A stretch of DNA of 37,445 nucleotides from Patescibacteria group bacterium (GCA_018813295.1 JAHJBZ010000072.1:1-37445); one strand, 5' to 3'; shown: positions 16,080 through 24,805, counted from the stretch's first letter. The notes: generated by a model not told the origin, from the sequence alone. A program made the numbers and translations.

Positions 16080-18749
16080 TTATTTATTAGCAGTAGCCAA
16101 CTTTTTAGCTGGTTTCTTTTTTGCCTCAACCTTTACCCTTGTTCCTGTGAACGTAAAATCCTCTTTACCAGGTTTACGGTCTATTTTAATATGACTGCCT
16201 TCGCCAAATTCTCCTTCCAGAATACGTTCAGCGATTGGATCCTCAATCAAATCCTGAATTTTTCTTCTTACAGGTCTGGCCCCATATTCTGGCTTATAGC
16301 TAACTTCTGCAAGTAGTTCGACTGCTTTGTCTGTAGCCTCGATCTTGATATTTTTTTCTTTAAGCCTGTCGTTTAATTCGTTGAGTTGTAACTTAACAAT
16401 TTCTTTTATTAATTCATGATTTAGCGGCCTGAAGACAATGGCTTTATCGATACGATTAAGAAATTCCGGTCGGAAATGATCTTTTAATTCTTTTAAGACC
16501 TGTTCTTTTTTTTCGTCAAAATCCTCTTCGGCTTGTTTAATTTTATCAACCGATAAGTTAAATCCAATTTTAGCTGCCTCTTGTGTTAATTGCTTTGCTC
16601 CAAGGTTACTGGTCATAATGATGATAGTATTTCGAAAGTCCACCTTTTTTCCTTGTGCATCGGTTAAATAACCGTCTTCAAGAACCTGAAGTAATATATT
16701 GAAGAACTCGGGATGAGCTTTTTCAACTTCATCAAAAAGTACTACTGAATATGGTTTACGCCTAACAGCTTCTGTTAATTGTCCGCCTTCTTCGTATCCC
16801 ACATACCCAGCGGTTGCACCAACAAGGCGGGATACATTATGACGCTCCATGAATTCACTCATATCTATTTTAATGAGCGCATCTTTGTTGTTGTAAACCT
16901 CGTTTGCAAGGGTTTTAACAAGTTCAGTTTTACCAACACCTGTTGGCCCCAAAAATATAAATGAACCAATAGGGCGATTAGGAGATGTGATGCCCACACG
17001 GGCTCGGCGGATAGATTTTGATACCTCATGGACTGCTTCGGTTTGCCCGACGATAAATTTCTCTAGCACGGATTCTAAATTTGCGAGCTTCTTTCCCTCA
17101 TCTTTCATAATTCTTGTTACTGGAATTCCAGTGATTTTGCCTACAATTTTTGCAATATCATTTTCATCGATTTTAGCCTGCTTAGTCTTTTTTTGATGTG
17201 AAATTTTTATTTCATCAATTTCTTTTAAAATTTGTTCTTTTTCTCCTTTTAATTTCGATGCCTTTTCGTATTCCTGAGCCATTACCTGTTTTTCAATTTC
17301 TTTTTCGATTTTATTAACCGCTTCTTTTTTTTCTTGAATTTCAGGAATATTCCCCTGGGATCTAGCCCCTTTGAGTGCTGCAGCTTCGTCCATAAGGTCA
17401 ATTGCCTTATCCGGCAGAAATCTTTCGGTTAGATATCTTTGGGATAGGTGTACTGCAGCATCAAGCGCCTCATTGGAAATATTTAAATTGTGGAATTTTT
17501 CATAAGTTGGGCGTAGTCCTCTAAGAATTTTTACGCAGTCTTCTATACTCGGTTCCTCTACCATAATTGCCTGGAAACGCCTTTCCAAAGCCTTATCTTT
17601 TTCTATGTTTTTTCGGTACTCGTCTGTTGTTGTTGCACCAATAATCTGCATATGTCCTCTGGAAAGTGCTGGCTTTAATAAATTAGCCGCATCCATACTT
17701 CCCTCTGCAGATCCAGTTCCAGTTAATGTATGGATTTCGTCGATAAAAAGAATGATTTCATTATCAACTTTTGTTGCCTCTTCGATAATGCTTTTCATTC
17801 GCTCTTCGAATTCTCCTCTGTATTTTGTTCCCGCGATTACATTGCTAAGAGAAAGCGAAAGTATTTTTTTATTAAGAAGAATATCCGGTACATGCTCTTC
17901 TACAATTGCCTGAGCTAGCCCCTCCACAATAGCTGTTTTACCCACACCTGATTCACCGATAATGACGGGGTTGTTTTTGGTTTTGCGGTTTAAAATGTGA
18001 ATCATGCGTTCGATTTCCTCATCACGTCCAATAATTGGATCCAGTTCTCCTTTTTGATATTTTTCGTTTAGATTTGTCGTAAAATAATCAAGTGCTGGAG
18101 TTTTACTTTTTTTGCCTTTTTTTGCTGCCTGAGGTCCCATTCCTGGCATTCCAGGTATCCCCGGCATTCCCGGTATTCCTTGTTCTTTATGTTCGAAAGC
18201 ATCACTATAATCAGTTTGGCCAGGTGCAAAAATTACCCCTTGTAACCCTTGCAAGAATTTATCGAGAGATGTGTTTATTTGCTGAGCATCCTTTTTACGT
18301 GCATGAGCCATTTGCTCAAACATATCTTCTATTTGTTTTTGAAAATCTATTGGGTTTATCTCCATATTTTCCAGAATCACTGTTGCTGCACATTTCCCCT
18401 GCGAAACGAGCGCATGGAGTAAATGCTCTGTTCCTATAAATGGGTGATTAAATTTGTGTGCGATTTTAACTGCCTCTTCGATTATCGATGTAAGATACGA
18501 AGAAAGACCATGCTGAACATTTTTGGCTTCAGGTTCTTGGTTGGATGCCGAATTTAAAATCATTCTGACGTTCTCAAGCGATACACCTGCGCCTGTAAGA
18601 ATTGAAAAAGCAAGTGATCTTGGATTGCTGAGCAGGCCGATTAGCAAATGTTCACTACCGATGTATGGCAAACCATGCTTGCGGGATTCCTCTTCCGCAA
18701 TACTTAAAGCCTGTTTTGCATTTGGTGTAAATCTTTCGAATGGAGACAT
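16080..18749 (-). CDS. clpC: ClpC-type AAA+ unfoldase
   Basis: 889 aa. Clp N-repeats occupy 1-150 (MSPFERFTPNAKQALSIAEE; NHPFIGTEHLL). A Gly/Pro/Met linker with GMPGIPGMPGMGP runs 194-206. AAA-1 has Walker A GESGVGKT (265-272) and Walker B IILFIDEIH (332-340). The middle coiled segment with a UVR-like stretch is about 470-520. AAA-2 has Walker A GPTGVGKT (601-608), and the C-terminal D2 small domain ends with a basic tail. ClpC unfolds substrates for ClpP; no adaptor or protease gene is nearby. The N-terminal linker is unusual: simple tandem GIPGMP units where most ClpCs have a shorter joint. It has its own promoter overlapping the end of fmt. Confidence 0.95.
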   Translation of the reverse strand: MSPFERFTPNAKQALSIAEEESRKHGLPYIGSEHLLIGLLSNPRSLAFSILTGAGVSLENVRMILNSASNQEPEAKNVQHGLSSYLTSIIEEAVKIAHKFNHPFIGTEHLLHALVSQGKCAATVILENMEINPIDFQKQIEDMFEQMAHARKKDAQQINTSLDKFLQGLQGVIFAPGQTDYSDAFEHKEQGIPGMPGIPGMPGMGPQAAKKGKKSKTPALDYFTTNLNEKYQKGELDPIIGRDEEIERMIHILNRKTKNNPVIIGESGVGKTAIVEGLAQAIVEEHVPDILLNKKILSLSLSNVIAGTKYRGEFEERMKSIIEEATKVDNEIILFIDEIHTLTGTGSAEGSMDAANLLKPALSRGHMQIIGATTTDEYRKNIEKDKALERRFQAIMVEEPSIEDCVKILRGLRPTYEKFHNLNISNEALDAAVHLSQRYLTERFLPDKAIDLMDEAAALKGARSQGNIPEIQEKKEAVNKIEKEIEKQVMAQEYEKASKLKGEKEQILKEIDEIKISHQKKTKQAKIDENDIAKIVGKITGIPVTRIMKDEGKKLANLESVLEKFIVGQTEAVHEVSKSIRRARVGITSPNRPIGSFIFLGPTGVGKTELVKTLANEVYNNKDALIKIDMSEFMERHNVSRLVGATAGYVGYEEGGQLTEAVRRKPYSVVLFDEVEKAHPEFFNILLQVLEDGYLTDAQGKKVDFRNTIIIMTSNLGAKQLTQEAAKIGFNLSVDKIKQAEEDFDEKKEQVLKELKDHFRPEFLNRIDKAIVFRPLNHELIKEIVKLQLNELNDRLKEKNIKIEATDKAVELLAEVSYKPEYGARPVRRKIQDLIEDPIAERILEGEFGEGSHIKIDRKPGKEDFTFTGTRVKVEAKKKPAKKLATANK

Positions 18750-18752
18750 GTT

Positions 18753-18820
18753 TTTAATTTTTAATTTTAAGTTTTAAATTTTCAATATTTGTAAATTGTA
18801 AATTAAAAATTGAAAATTCT
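18753..18820. repeat. AT-rich inverted repeat in clpC leader
   Basis: TTTTTAATTTTTAATTTTAA on the left and AATTGTAAATTAAAAATTG-like units on the right form an imperfect stem in the untranslated leader between the clpC promoter and its ATG. Confidence 0.45.
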
Positions 18821-18825
18821 ATATA

Positions 18826-18854
18826 ATTATACCTTAAAAAGGCTGAAAAGTTAA
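18826..18854 (-). promoter_or_regulatory. Promoter of clpC
   Basis: On the minus strand TTAACT (18849-18854) and TATAAT (18826-18831) are 17 bases apart. The -35 overlaps the stop codon of fmt (18851-18853). The implied leader is about 70 bases and AT-rich. No CIRCE or CtsR site was recognised. Confidence 0.55.
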
Positions 18855-19813
18855 GGGCTCACGGTTAAAATGGAGTTGATAAAACCTGGATTTCCGTTGA
18901 TAAAATCTTCAATGGATTGGGTATTTTTACCCTCAATTTGAAGTTGTACTGGGATTAGTATTCCGTTTTTTGCCGTAATTGCTACGATATCTCCTTCTTT
19001 AATAACTGATCCGGGATTCATGTTGTGACTTGTTTTTTTGTATTTGGCTTCAAGTATTTTGAGTCTTTTGCCATTGAAATATGTGTAACTGGAAGGCCAC
19101 CCCATAAAGGCCCGGATTCTGGAATCGATAATTTTAATATCTTCGTTCCAGTTTATATTTCCATTCTCTTTGTTTATTTTTGTGCAGTAAGTTGCCTGAG
19201 ATTCATTTTGCGGGACAGGGGACAGATTGTTTTCTATAATATCATATAAAAGATTTGGAATTTTATGAGAGATTAGATGGGCTGTTTTTTCAGTAAGTGT
19301 TATTGAGTTGTCATCAATTTCTATTGGTATTGGGAATTGTTCATAAACAGGTCCGGCATCCATTTTTTCAACCATTTGCATTAAGCTGATACCCGTTTCA
19401 TTATCGCGATTAAGTATTGCACTCTGAATAGGGGAGGCGCCCCTGTGTTTTGGTAGAAGCGAAGCATGAACATTTATACAGCCATGTTTTGGGATATCTA
19501 AAATTTGTTTACTTAAAATTTGACCGTATGCAAAAACGATTATGATATCGGGATCGATTGTTTTTATTTTTTCAATACTTTCTGGGCTATTGATGCTTTC
19601 GGGTTGAAAAGTAGACAGAGATAATTTTTCAGTTATTTTTTTAATTGGTGATGAAGTCAATTCCATTTTTCTGCCAGCGGGCTTGTTTTGTTGAGTTATA
19701 ACTAAAGCCACATCAAAACGCTCATCCGCATTTAAAGCGCGGAGCAATCCGGTGCCGATTTCTGAAGTTCCTATAAAAATGATTTTTATTTTATCCATAT
19801 TTTCTGTTTTCAT
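18851..19813 (-). CDS. fmt: Methionyl-tRNA formyltransferase
   Basis: 320 aa, normal length. The hydrolase-fold N-domain has IIFIGTSEIGT (11-21), and VHASLLPKHRGASPIQ carries H116 with N114 before it; D152 in EKMDAGPVY completes the catalytic Asn-His-Asp set. The C-terminal OB-like domain has RAFMGWPSSYTYF. Fmt formylates Met-tRNAi, so translation initiation here probably uses fMet. A second in-frame Met (MDKIKI, ATG at 19798) is possible; the first is preferred because GAGG lies ten bases before it, one of few SD-like matches in the window. TATAAT 14 bases upstream of the first ATG would make that leader very short. clpC follows downstream. Confidence 0.95.
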   Translation of the reverse strand: MKTENMDKIKIIFIGTSEIGTGLLRALNADERFDVALVITQQNKPAGRKMELTSSPIKKITEKLSLSTFQPESINSPESIEKIKTIDPDIIIVFAYGQILSKQILDIPKHGCINVHASLLPKHRGASPIQSAILNRDNETGISLMQMVEKMDAGPVYEQFPIPIEIDDNSITLTEKTAHLISHKIPNLLYDIIENNLSPVPQNESQATYCTKINKENGNINWNEDIKIIDSRIRAFMGWPSSYTYFNGKRLKILEAKYKKTSHNMNPGSVIKEGDIVAITAKNGILIPVQLQIEGKNTQSIEDFINGNPGFINSILTVSP

Positions 19814-19833
19814 CAGCAGTATACCTCATTATA

Positions 19834-19925
19834 AGCAATTTACAATTTACAATTTTAAATTTACAAACAATTACCAATTTACAATATTTAAAAATCACAA
19901 ATCACGAATCACAAATCAAAGTTTT
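19834..19925. repeat. AT-rich oligonucleotide repeats upstream of fmt
   Basis: Units of CAATTTACAA and AATCACAAATCACGAATCAC fill the left part of the 232-base spacer between fmt and the DHH phosphoesterase gene. From 19968, TTGATC and TAAATT 17 bases apart are a weak promoter candidate for the DHH gene. Nothing else is recognised. Confidence 0.45.
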
Positions 19926-20045
19926 ATTTATTGGGAAATATTTAAAAAAACCTGCCACCTCAAATCCTTGATCAGGTCATTTTAATCAGATAAATTGAAG
20001 TCTAATATCATTAACAAAATTAAACCCTTAAATTAAAAATCAAAA

Positions 20046-21008
20046 ATGCAATTTAACGAAAAAGAACTTAATTCCATTAAGGAGCTAATCGATAAATCTA
20101 ATCGTATTCTAATAATCCCCCACAAAGCTCCTGATGGTGATGCGATAGGTGCTGCTCTTGGCCTCTTTCAGGTTTTTAGCCAGTTAGGTAAGTCTCCTAT
20201 GGTCAGATGTTTTGATGAGCCGCCTGGGGTTTTTTCTTTTATGCCGAATATTGAAAAAGTTCAGATAGGTCTTACTAGCACCGATTATGATGCAATTTTT
20301 ATTGTTGATTCCGGCGCCACTCATTTAACCGGATTTAACGAATCACATCCTCAGCTTTTTGATAAAAGTCTGGAGGTTATAAATATTGACCATCATCCAT
20401 CTAATGAGTTTTATGGTAAATATAACTTGGTTGTTACTGAGGCTTCCTCTGCAACGCAGATTTTGTATGAAATGTGCATGAATTTAGATCTGCCCATTGA
20501 TCGAAATACCGCTACTTGTTTTTTAACCGGAATTTATACCGATACAGGCAGTTTTATGCATTCCAATACCACTCCTGAAGTTATGAAAATTGCTGCGAGA
20601 CTGCTTGCCAAGGGAGCGAATTTAAGAAGTATTTCTAAAGACCTCTTCAATACTACAAAGATCTCAACCATGCGCCTTTGGGGACGTGTTTTAAAAAATA
20701 CTTATCAAACTACGGACTCTGTAACTATGTCCGTTGTAACCGAAAAAGATTTTGAGGATACAGGAGCGGAATACAGCGAGATGACAGGAGCTGTAGATTA
20801 TGTAAATTCCGTTCCGGAATCTAAGTATAGTGTGATATTAACGGAGCGTGACGGGAAGGTAAAAGGTTCTCTTAGAACACTTCGAGAGGAGGTCGATGTA
20901 GCCGCAGTTGCAAGCGCTTATGGTGGCGGTGGGCACACCAAGGCAGCTGGCTTTACAATACCGGGTTATTTGGAGAAAGAAATTCGCTGGAAAGTGGTTG
21001 ACAACTAA
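20046..21008 (+). CDS. DHH/DHHA1 phosphoesterase (NrnA-like)
   Basis: 320 aa, typical NrnA length. The metal-binding motifs are PHKAPDGDAIGA (H26, D30, D32), IVDSG (D88) and NIDHHPSN (D115-H116-H117). A further TDTGSF motif lies near 171-176. The C-terminal DHHA1 domain ends with GGGGHTKAAGF. Such enzymes degrade nanoRNA and/or dephosphorylate pAp, or hydrolyse linear dinucleotides; which one cannot be told from sequence. It runs in the same direction as the methyltransferase-like gene 71 bases downstream. Confidence 0.9.
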   Translation: MQFNEKELNSIKELIDKSNRILIIPHKAPDGDAIGAALGLFQVFSQLGKSPMVRCFDEPPGVFSFMPNIEKVQIGLTSTDYDAIFIVDSGATHLTGFNESHPQLFDKSLEVINIDHHPSNEFYGKYNLVVTEASSATQILYEMCMNLDLPIDRNTATCFLTGIYTDTGSFMHSNTTPEVMKIAARLLAKGANLRSISKDLFNTTKISTMRLWGRVLKNTYQTTDSVTMSVVTEKDFEDTGAEYSEMTGAVDYVNSVPESKYSVILTERDGKVKGSLRTLREEVDVAAVASAYGGGGHTKAAGFTIPGYLEKEIRWKVVDN

Positions 21009-21079
21009 TATATAATTATGTTATAGTTCCCGCCTTGCTTATGCGATTTTAATTTTTTATACCTCAATTTATATAAAAA

Positions 21080-22630
21080 GTGACCTCCTTCGACCCAGAC
21101 AACAGAGAATCATTGCCAGAGGGTAAAGCTGAAACTTTTGAGCTTGCCAGATTAACTTTGCCGGAAGAACAAAAGGAATGTTTAAATGAAGCGAGAGGTA
21201 TGATTGCCAAGGTGCTGTCAGATCTTGCCCCTTATATTACTAATGATGAAGCATGGAGAGCACGACTTTTTTGGGAAATTGTAGATGATTCTGTGCCGAA
21301 AATTAAGGAGGTTAGAAATCGAGTTCTTGAATTGTTTGATTATGATTTCGGTGAGCTGGATCAGGCTTTGGAGGATTTTGATGTAAATGGGAATGCCAAT
21401 AATTTTAGGAGAGTGCTTGATGCTGTTGTGACTCTTCAAAAGGGCATTAAATCCCGTTTGGAGGCAATGGGTGGTGATACACGCGAATGCCTGGTTAAGG
21501 TACTACAAAGATATGATATTGATGAAGATAGTGCTTGGCATGACAAAGTTCTTGGTAAAGTCGAACGTGAAGGAACGCGCGGTGCTCTTAAGTTGGCTCT
21601 AGAAAGGTTTGACATTCCTTTAAGCCTGGTTAATATTACTGATCGTGGAATGGGTACAGGCCGTTTTCAAAAAATGCTGATAGGTGTTGCAAGGGATATT
21701 GCGACGCAAATGCTTATGGATGCTAATGGTATTACTAAACTTACCCCAAATCAGGAGAAAGCAATTGATTCTACAATTGAAAAGTTTGCAAAAAATCTTT
21801 ATGGTATGGATTTGTTACCAAAAAATGTTGAAAGAGCCCAAAGGATTCTCGGTTCTTTTGGTGTACCTGAAGAGAATTTGGTTGCTGGTGATTTTCAGTC
21901 TTCACCAGAAAAATGTGATTCCAGATTTGCCTCTGGTAATACACATTTAAGTATTTGTATGATGCGTACGGTTTTATATAATGTTACAGAAAAACAACTA
22001 AGGAATTTTTTAAAGCAGCTTGAGACAGATTTAGTTCCCGGTACACCTGATAGACCAGGTGGCATTGCATTATTTGATACTGTAGGAATGCATCGTCGTG
22101 ATTTAAAGGCCATGAGGGACCCCGAAGCAAGAGCCAGTTTAGATGATTTGAAAAATTTCTACTCTTCACTTTGGCGATGGAATTCTTTTCTTAATCAACG
22201 GTTTATGCCAGAAGGTGTTGATTTAGTAGAATTACCAAGATATCCGATATTTGATAATACTACGGGGCAAGGTTTTTACTGGCGTGAAGTTATTACCGGA
22301 CCCTATCTTCAGCATGTTATAGATAAGTATGGATTGGATTTGGAAATTTGGGCAACTACAATTAAAACCCCAGGTATAAAGAAAAGATTAAGAAAATTTG
22401 CAAGAAATTTAGGAAGAAAATGGATAAAGGATAATGACCTTGAGACAATATACAGACAAATTATTGAAGATCGAATTTCCAGCGGCATGGTTGACCCTGC
22501 CCGGATTTTAAAAAAAGAAATTGCGGAAGATGATGATGTTCTTGAGGATTGTTTAAATTATGTAGCCTTTCATATGGTTAGGAGGTTTGGTGCTGAATAT
22601 TATTTACTGCAAAGACTCCAAAAGTCTTAA
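21080..22630 (+). CDS. Unannotated protein with a class I SAM methyltransferase-like core
   Basis: 516 aa from GTG 21080; no earlier ATG fits and the next Met is residue 41. Residues 1-175 are helical and unassigned. From 184 a Rossmann methyltransferase pattern appears: NITDRGMGTGRF (D188, G190, G192, G194; motif I), then YGMDLLPKNVERAQ with D244 at the ribose-binding position, then NLVAGDF (D271), then LSICMMRTVLYNVTEKQL and a GGIALFDTVG strand. About 30 more residues than usual separate motif I from D244. The C-terminal 180 residues (LRRKFARN-like basic helices, EIAEDDDVLEDCL) are unassigned. The methyl acceptor is unknown. Assignment rests on motif order only. Confidence 0.55.
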   Translation: MTSFDPDNRESLPEGKAETFELARLTLPEEQKECLNEARGMIAKVLSDLAPYITNDEAWRARLFWEIVDDSVPKIKEVRNRVLELFDYDFGELDQALEDFDVNGNANNFRRVLDAVVTLQKGIKSRLEAMGGDTRECLVKVLQRYDIDEDSAWHDKVLGKVEREGTRGALKLALERFDIPLSLVNITDRGMGTGRFQKMLIGVARDIATQMLMDANGITKLTPNQEKAIDSTIEKFAKNLYGMDLLPKNVERAQRILGSFGVPEENLVAGDFQSSPEKCDSRFASGNTHLSICMMRTVLYNVTEKQLRNFLKQLETDLVPGTPDRPGGIALFDTVGMHRRDLKAMRDPEARASLDDLKNFYSSLWRWNSFLNQRFMPEGVDLVELPRYPIFDNTTGQGFYWREVITGPYLQHVIDKYGLDLEIWATTIKTPGIKKRLRKFARNLGRKWIKDNDLETIYRQIIEDRISSGMVDPARILKKEIAEDDDVLEDCLNYVAFHMVRRFGAEYYLLQRLQKS

Positions 22631-22638
22631 GGCTAATT

Positions 22639-22667
22639 TTGACATAATCATCTTATTTATATATAAT
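22639..22667 (+). promoter_or_regulatory. Perfect consensus sigma70 promoter
   Basis: TTGACA (22639-22644), 17-base spacer, TATAAT (22662-22667). It drives the 92-aa gene whose ATG is 50 bases downstream of the -10, leaving an AT-rich leader of about 43 bases. It is the best promoter match in the window. Confidence 0.85.
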
Positions 22668-22717
22668 AAAGTTAGATAATGATACATTATCTATTTGCTC
22701 TCTAAATATAATATTTT

Positions 22718-22996
22718 ATGACTTCTGATTTATCTAATAAAAGTTCTGATAAAAGTTCTGATGATTGGGCCGCTGAAGTTGCAGCGGATCAAGAGGATTT
22801 TCAGGTGAGATGTCCTAACTCACGGGTTGCACAGGAGCTGTACGATGATTTGGTTGCGACTGGTAATGCTGTAAACTGTCCTAGCGTCTTAAGAAGGGGG
22901 AATCTTTTAGTGATAACGGCTATTAGATCAGAATTTGATAGAATATTTGATGTATTAGATAGAAGATGTAGAGATCTTCTCGGGAAAGTAGCTTAA
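22718..22996 (+). CDS. Small hypothetical protein (92 aa)
   Basis: A Ser/Asp-rich start (with a duplicated AAAGTTCTGAT DNA unit) precedes a compact alpha/beta segment: FQVRCPNSRVAQELYDDL, NLLVITAIRSEFDRIFDVL. Two Cys (C32, C54) are present but no CxxC pair. No known family is recognised. Expression is supported by the perfect consensus promoter upstream. It converges on the TrmB-type regulator with three bases between the stops. Confidence 0.65.
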   Translation: MTSDLSNKSSDKSSDDWAAEVAADQEDFQVRCPNSRVAQELYDDLVATGNAVNCPSVLRRGNLLVITAIRSEFDRIFDVLDRRCRDLLGKVA

Positions 22997-22999
22997 TTC

Positions 23000-23767
23000 T
23001 TATTTCCCAGAAGCCATATCCCAACATAAGTTGAATATGGCTTTCATTGAATTTGTAATAGCTTTACTTTCCAGAATTACTCCGAACATTTCCTCGTGTT
23101 TATAGGAAAAGAGTGCGGTTTTTTCTCCATATATATTTATTTCTATTTCGATAGGGAATTTAGCCTTTGGAATAAATTTTGTTTTACGTGCACTCTTTTT
23201 GTCATTGTTTTTAAATTCAATATTGCTTGGATTTTTAGGTGTGATAACGTGGGCAAAGATGCCTTTTTCTGTACGGCGGGGAACGTAGCTGTTCCATAAA
23301 TAATCTTGCACCTCAAGGGACATATCTTCGACGTTTTCGAATGCGTAAATTTCCTTGCCTTCTACCAGAGTATCTTCGTACACCCTTTTTACACCTTCTA
23401 TTCCTTCGTAATAACGCATTTTTGGCATAAGGAGTTCATGGCGTTGTATATCTTTAATATCACTTATCACTTCATTAAAATCCTGATTAAGGTCGTCTAG
23501 TTGTTTTTGCTGGTTTACCAAAAGCTCCTCAAGACTTTTTTCTGGCTCTTCAGCCAGGAAGCAGGTAATGCCATGTTTCATGGTTTTTGTTATCAAACCC
23601 ATTTTCGCTAATTTCAAAAGGGTTTTGTATACGGTGGTACGGTTCATACCAACTTTTTGAGCTATAATACTGGCAGGTTGTACACCGGAAGTTTTAATAA
23701 GCTCCAGATAAATTTCAGGCTCTTTATCCGTTAGGCCTAATTTTTGTAATACTTGTAAGATTTTCAT
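23000..23767 (-). CDS. TrmB family transcriptional regulator
   Basis: 255 aa. The N-terminal winged helix-turn-helix (1-75) has LGLTDKEPEIYLELIKTSG and ASIIAQKVGMNRTTVYKTLL, the TrmB-type DNA-binding helix. A coiled segment (about 78-105) leads to a C-terminal effector domain beginning RYYEGIEGVKRVYEDTL. In archaea and some bacteria TrmB proteins sense sugars; no sugar-transport operon is here, so the ligand and target are unknown. The gene is transcribed from its own promoter, back to back with a strong divergent one, so it could regulate the candidate RNA and the kinase-like gene next door. Confidence 0.85.
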   Translation of the reverse strand: MKILQVLQKLGLTDKEPEIYLELIKTSGVQPASIIAQKVGMNRTTVYKTLLKLAKMGLITKTMKHGITCFLAEEPEKSLEELLVNQQKQLDDLNQDFNEVISDIKDIQRHELLMPKMRYYEGIEGVKRVYEDTLVEGKEIYAFENVEDMSLEVQDYLWNSYVPRRTEKGIFAHVITPKNPSNIEFKNNDKKSARKTKFIPKAKFPIEIEINIYGEKTALFSYKHEEMFGVILESKAITNSMKAIFNLCWDMASGK

Positions 23768-23812
23768 AATTATTTTATGGTTAATCTGTTGTGAATGAGT
23801 AAGAACACCCTT

Positions 23813-23841
23813 ATTTTACCTTATATTCTAGCAAAAATCAA
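23813..23841 (-). promoter_or_regulatory. Promoter of the TrmB-type regulator
   Basis: On the minus strand TTGATT (23836-23841), 17 bases, TAAAAT (23813-23818). The -35 lies only 16 bases from the -35 of the divergent promoter, so one bound regulator could affect both. Confidence 0.65.
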
Positions 23842-23857
23842 GGGTTGTTATAAATAA

Positions 23858-23886
23858 TTGACAATTGTTAAAATATCATATATTAT
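23858..23886 (+). promoter_or_regulatory. Strong divergent promoter of the candidate small RNA
   Basis: TTGACA (23858-23863), 17 bases, TATTAT (23881-23886). The -35 is inside a TTGACAATTGTTAA near-palindrome that could be an operator. The expected start is about 23893. Confidence 0.75.
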
Positions 23887-23892
23887 GATTAC

Positions 23893-23998
23893 CGTTAACA
23901 AAGCAGAGAAATTCAGACACTTATCCGCAAAGAAGTTAACAACTGTTTAATGGGAGGGCAACTTTATAGGAATCAGGGGGGTTTTACCCCCCTTTTTT
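23893..23998 (+). ncRNA. Candidate small RNA or attenuated leader, about 106 nt
   Basis: A strong promoter and a strong intrinsic terminator bracket about 106 bases ahead of the kinase-like gene. Two GTTAAC sites (23894 and 23937) can pair with each other, and GGGAGGG (23952-23958) is a free purine run resembling a Shine-Dalgarno. A 21-codon frame starts at 23885, before the likely transcript start, so it is not favoured as a peptide. No known RNA family is recognised. It could be a stand-alone small RNA or a leader whose terminator controls the gene at 24030. Confidence 0.5.
23976..23998 (+). terminator. Strong intrinsic terminator
   Basis: GGGGGG, loop TTTTA, CCCCCC, then six T. It ends 31 bases before the ATG of the kinase-like gene, so it would stop most transcription from 23893 unless antitermination occurs. 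Confidence 0.88.
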
Positions 23999-24029
23999 CT
24001 ACTCTAAATCCACTCTAATAATTTTTCTT

Positions 24030-24728
24030 ATGATTCCAATTTCCTTTGATTCATCGGATTTAAAAAATAAGGAAGCTTTGGTTAAAGAGCTGCAAAATAA
24101 TATGTGTGCTCATTTTTTGGAACATACTATGTACGATATTAATGATGCCTTAACTTCTATTCTAGCCTTGTGTGATGTGGAGGAAATGAGAACTATCCCT
24201 AGAGTCAAAAAATATATAAGCCGTGTTAATCAGCTTCTTAATGATGTTAAAACTTATCAAAGTAATGAGGGGCTTAATATAAATCATGTTATTGAAAATG
24301 TAATTGATATTGTTGAGGACAACTTTAAGGGGAGGACAAAAATAACATGTTCTTGTCCTGAAATAAATGCATTGGTGAAGTGCAAGCAGTCTAGGTTGGA
24401 GCGAATTTTGCTTTATGTTTTTGTGGAGCTGATTACCGGAGACAGAAAGGATCCAGTTTCGCCAATTAGTGTCGATTTACGTCAAAAAGGTAAGGATGTA
24501 ACACTTACTATCAATAAGCCTGATTTTTCTTTTTCCACTTTGGCTTTAAAGGAGATGGAGGAAATGCGCAGTGACTTTGGTGGTGTGCTTACAATTAATT
24601 TTCGTGATGGTGGTGTGGAGATTGTGTTTAAGATGCCTCTTCAATTTCAAACACCACAATCAAGAATAGATCTCAAAGTTCAGTCGACGAAAAAACAGGA
24701 AGAAAAGAGGGTTTATGCTATGCAGTAA
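24030..24728 (+). CDS. Degenerate histidine-kinase-like protein
   Basis: 232 aa. A dimerisation-helix pattern, MYDINDALTSILALCD (34-49), matches the H-D-x-N-N-x-L-T-x-I region of histidine kinases, but Tyr (Y35) stands where the phospho-accepting His belongs. The ATPase-like half has LERILLYVFVELI where the N-box Asn is replaced (Glu), then a GGVLTINFRDGGVEIVFKMP end typical of the HATPase fold. No sensor or membrane segment precedes these and no response regulator is adjacent. It is probably a catalytically dead or scaffold protein; assignment rests on pattern only. It lies behind the terminator at 23976-23998 and 77 bases before tRNA-Leu. Confidence 0.55.
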   Translation: MIPISFDSSDLKNKEALVKELQNNMCAHFLEHTMYDINDALTSILALCDVEEMRTIPRVKKYISRVNQLLNDVKTYQSNEGLNINHVIENVIDIVEDNFKGRTKITCSCPEINALVKCKQSRLERILLYVFVELITGDRKDPVSPISVDLRQKGKDVTLTINKPDFSFSTLALKEMEEMRSDFGGVLTINFRDGGVEIVFKMPLQFQTPQSRIDLKVQSTKKQEEKRVYAMQ

Positions 24729-24766
24729 TTCTGGTTTGTATAATCAGGATGTTTTTTTAGTGTGTC

Positions 24767-24795
24767 TTGCATTCGAAAAGGACATAGCGTAAAAT
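24767..24795 (+). promoter_or_regulatory. Promoter of tRNA-Leu
   Basis: TTGCAT (24767-24772), 17 bases, TAAAAT (24790-24795), ten bases before the mature 5' end at 24806. Confidence 0.65.
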
Positions 24796-24805
24796 TCTGT
24801 AGCCT

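Noticed and set aside
23885-23950. 21-codon reading frame in the candidate RNA
   Set aside because: Its ATG overlaps the -10 element, upstream of the likely transcript start, and no ribosome site precedes it.
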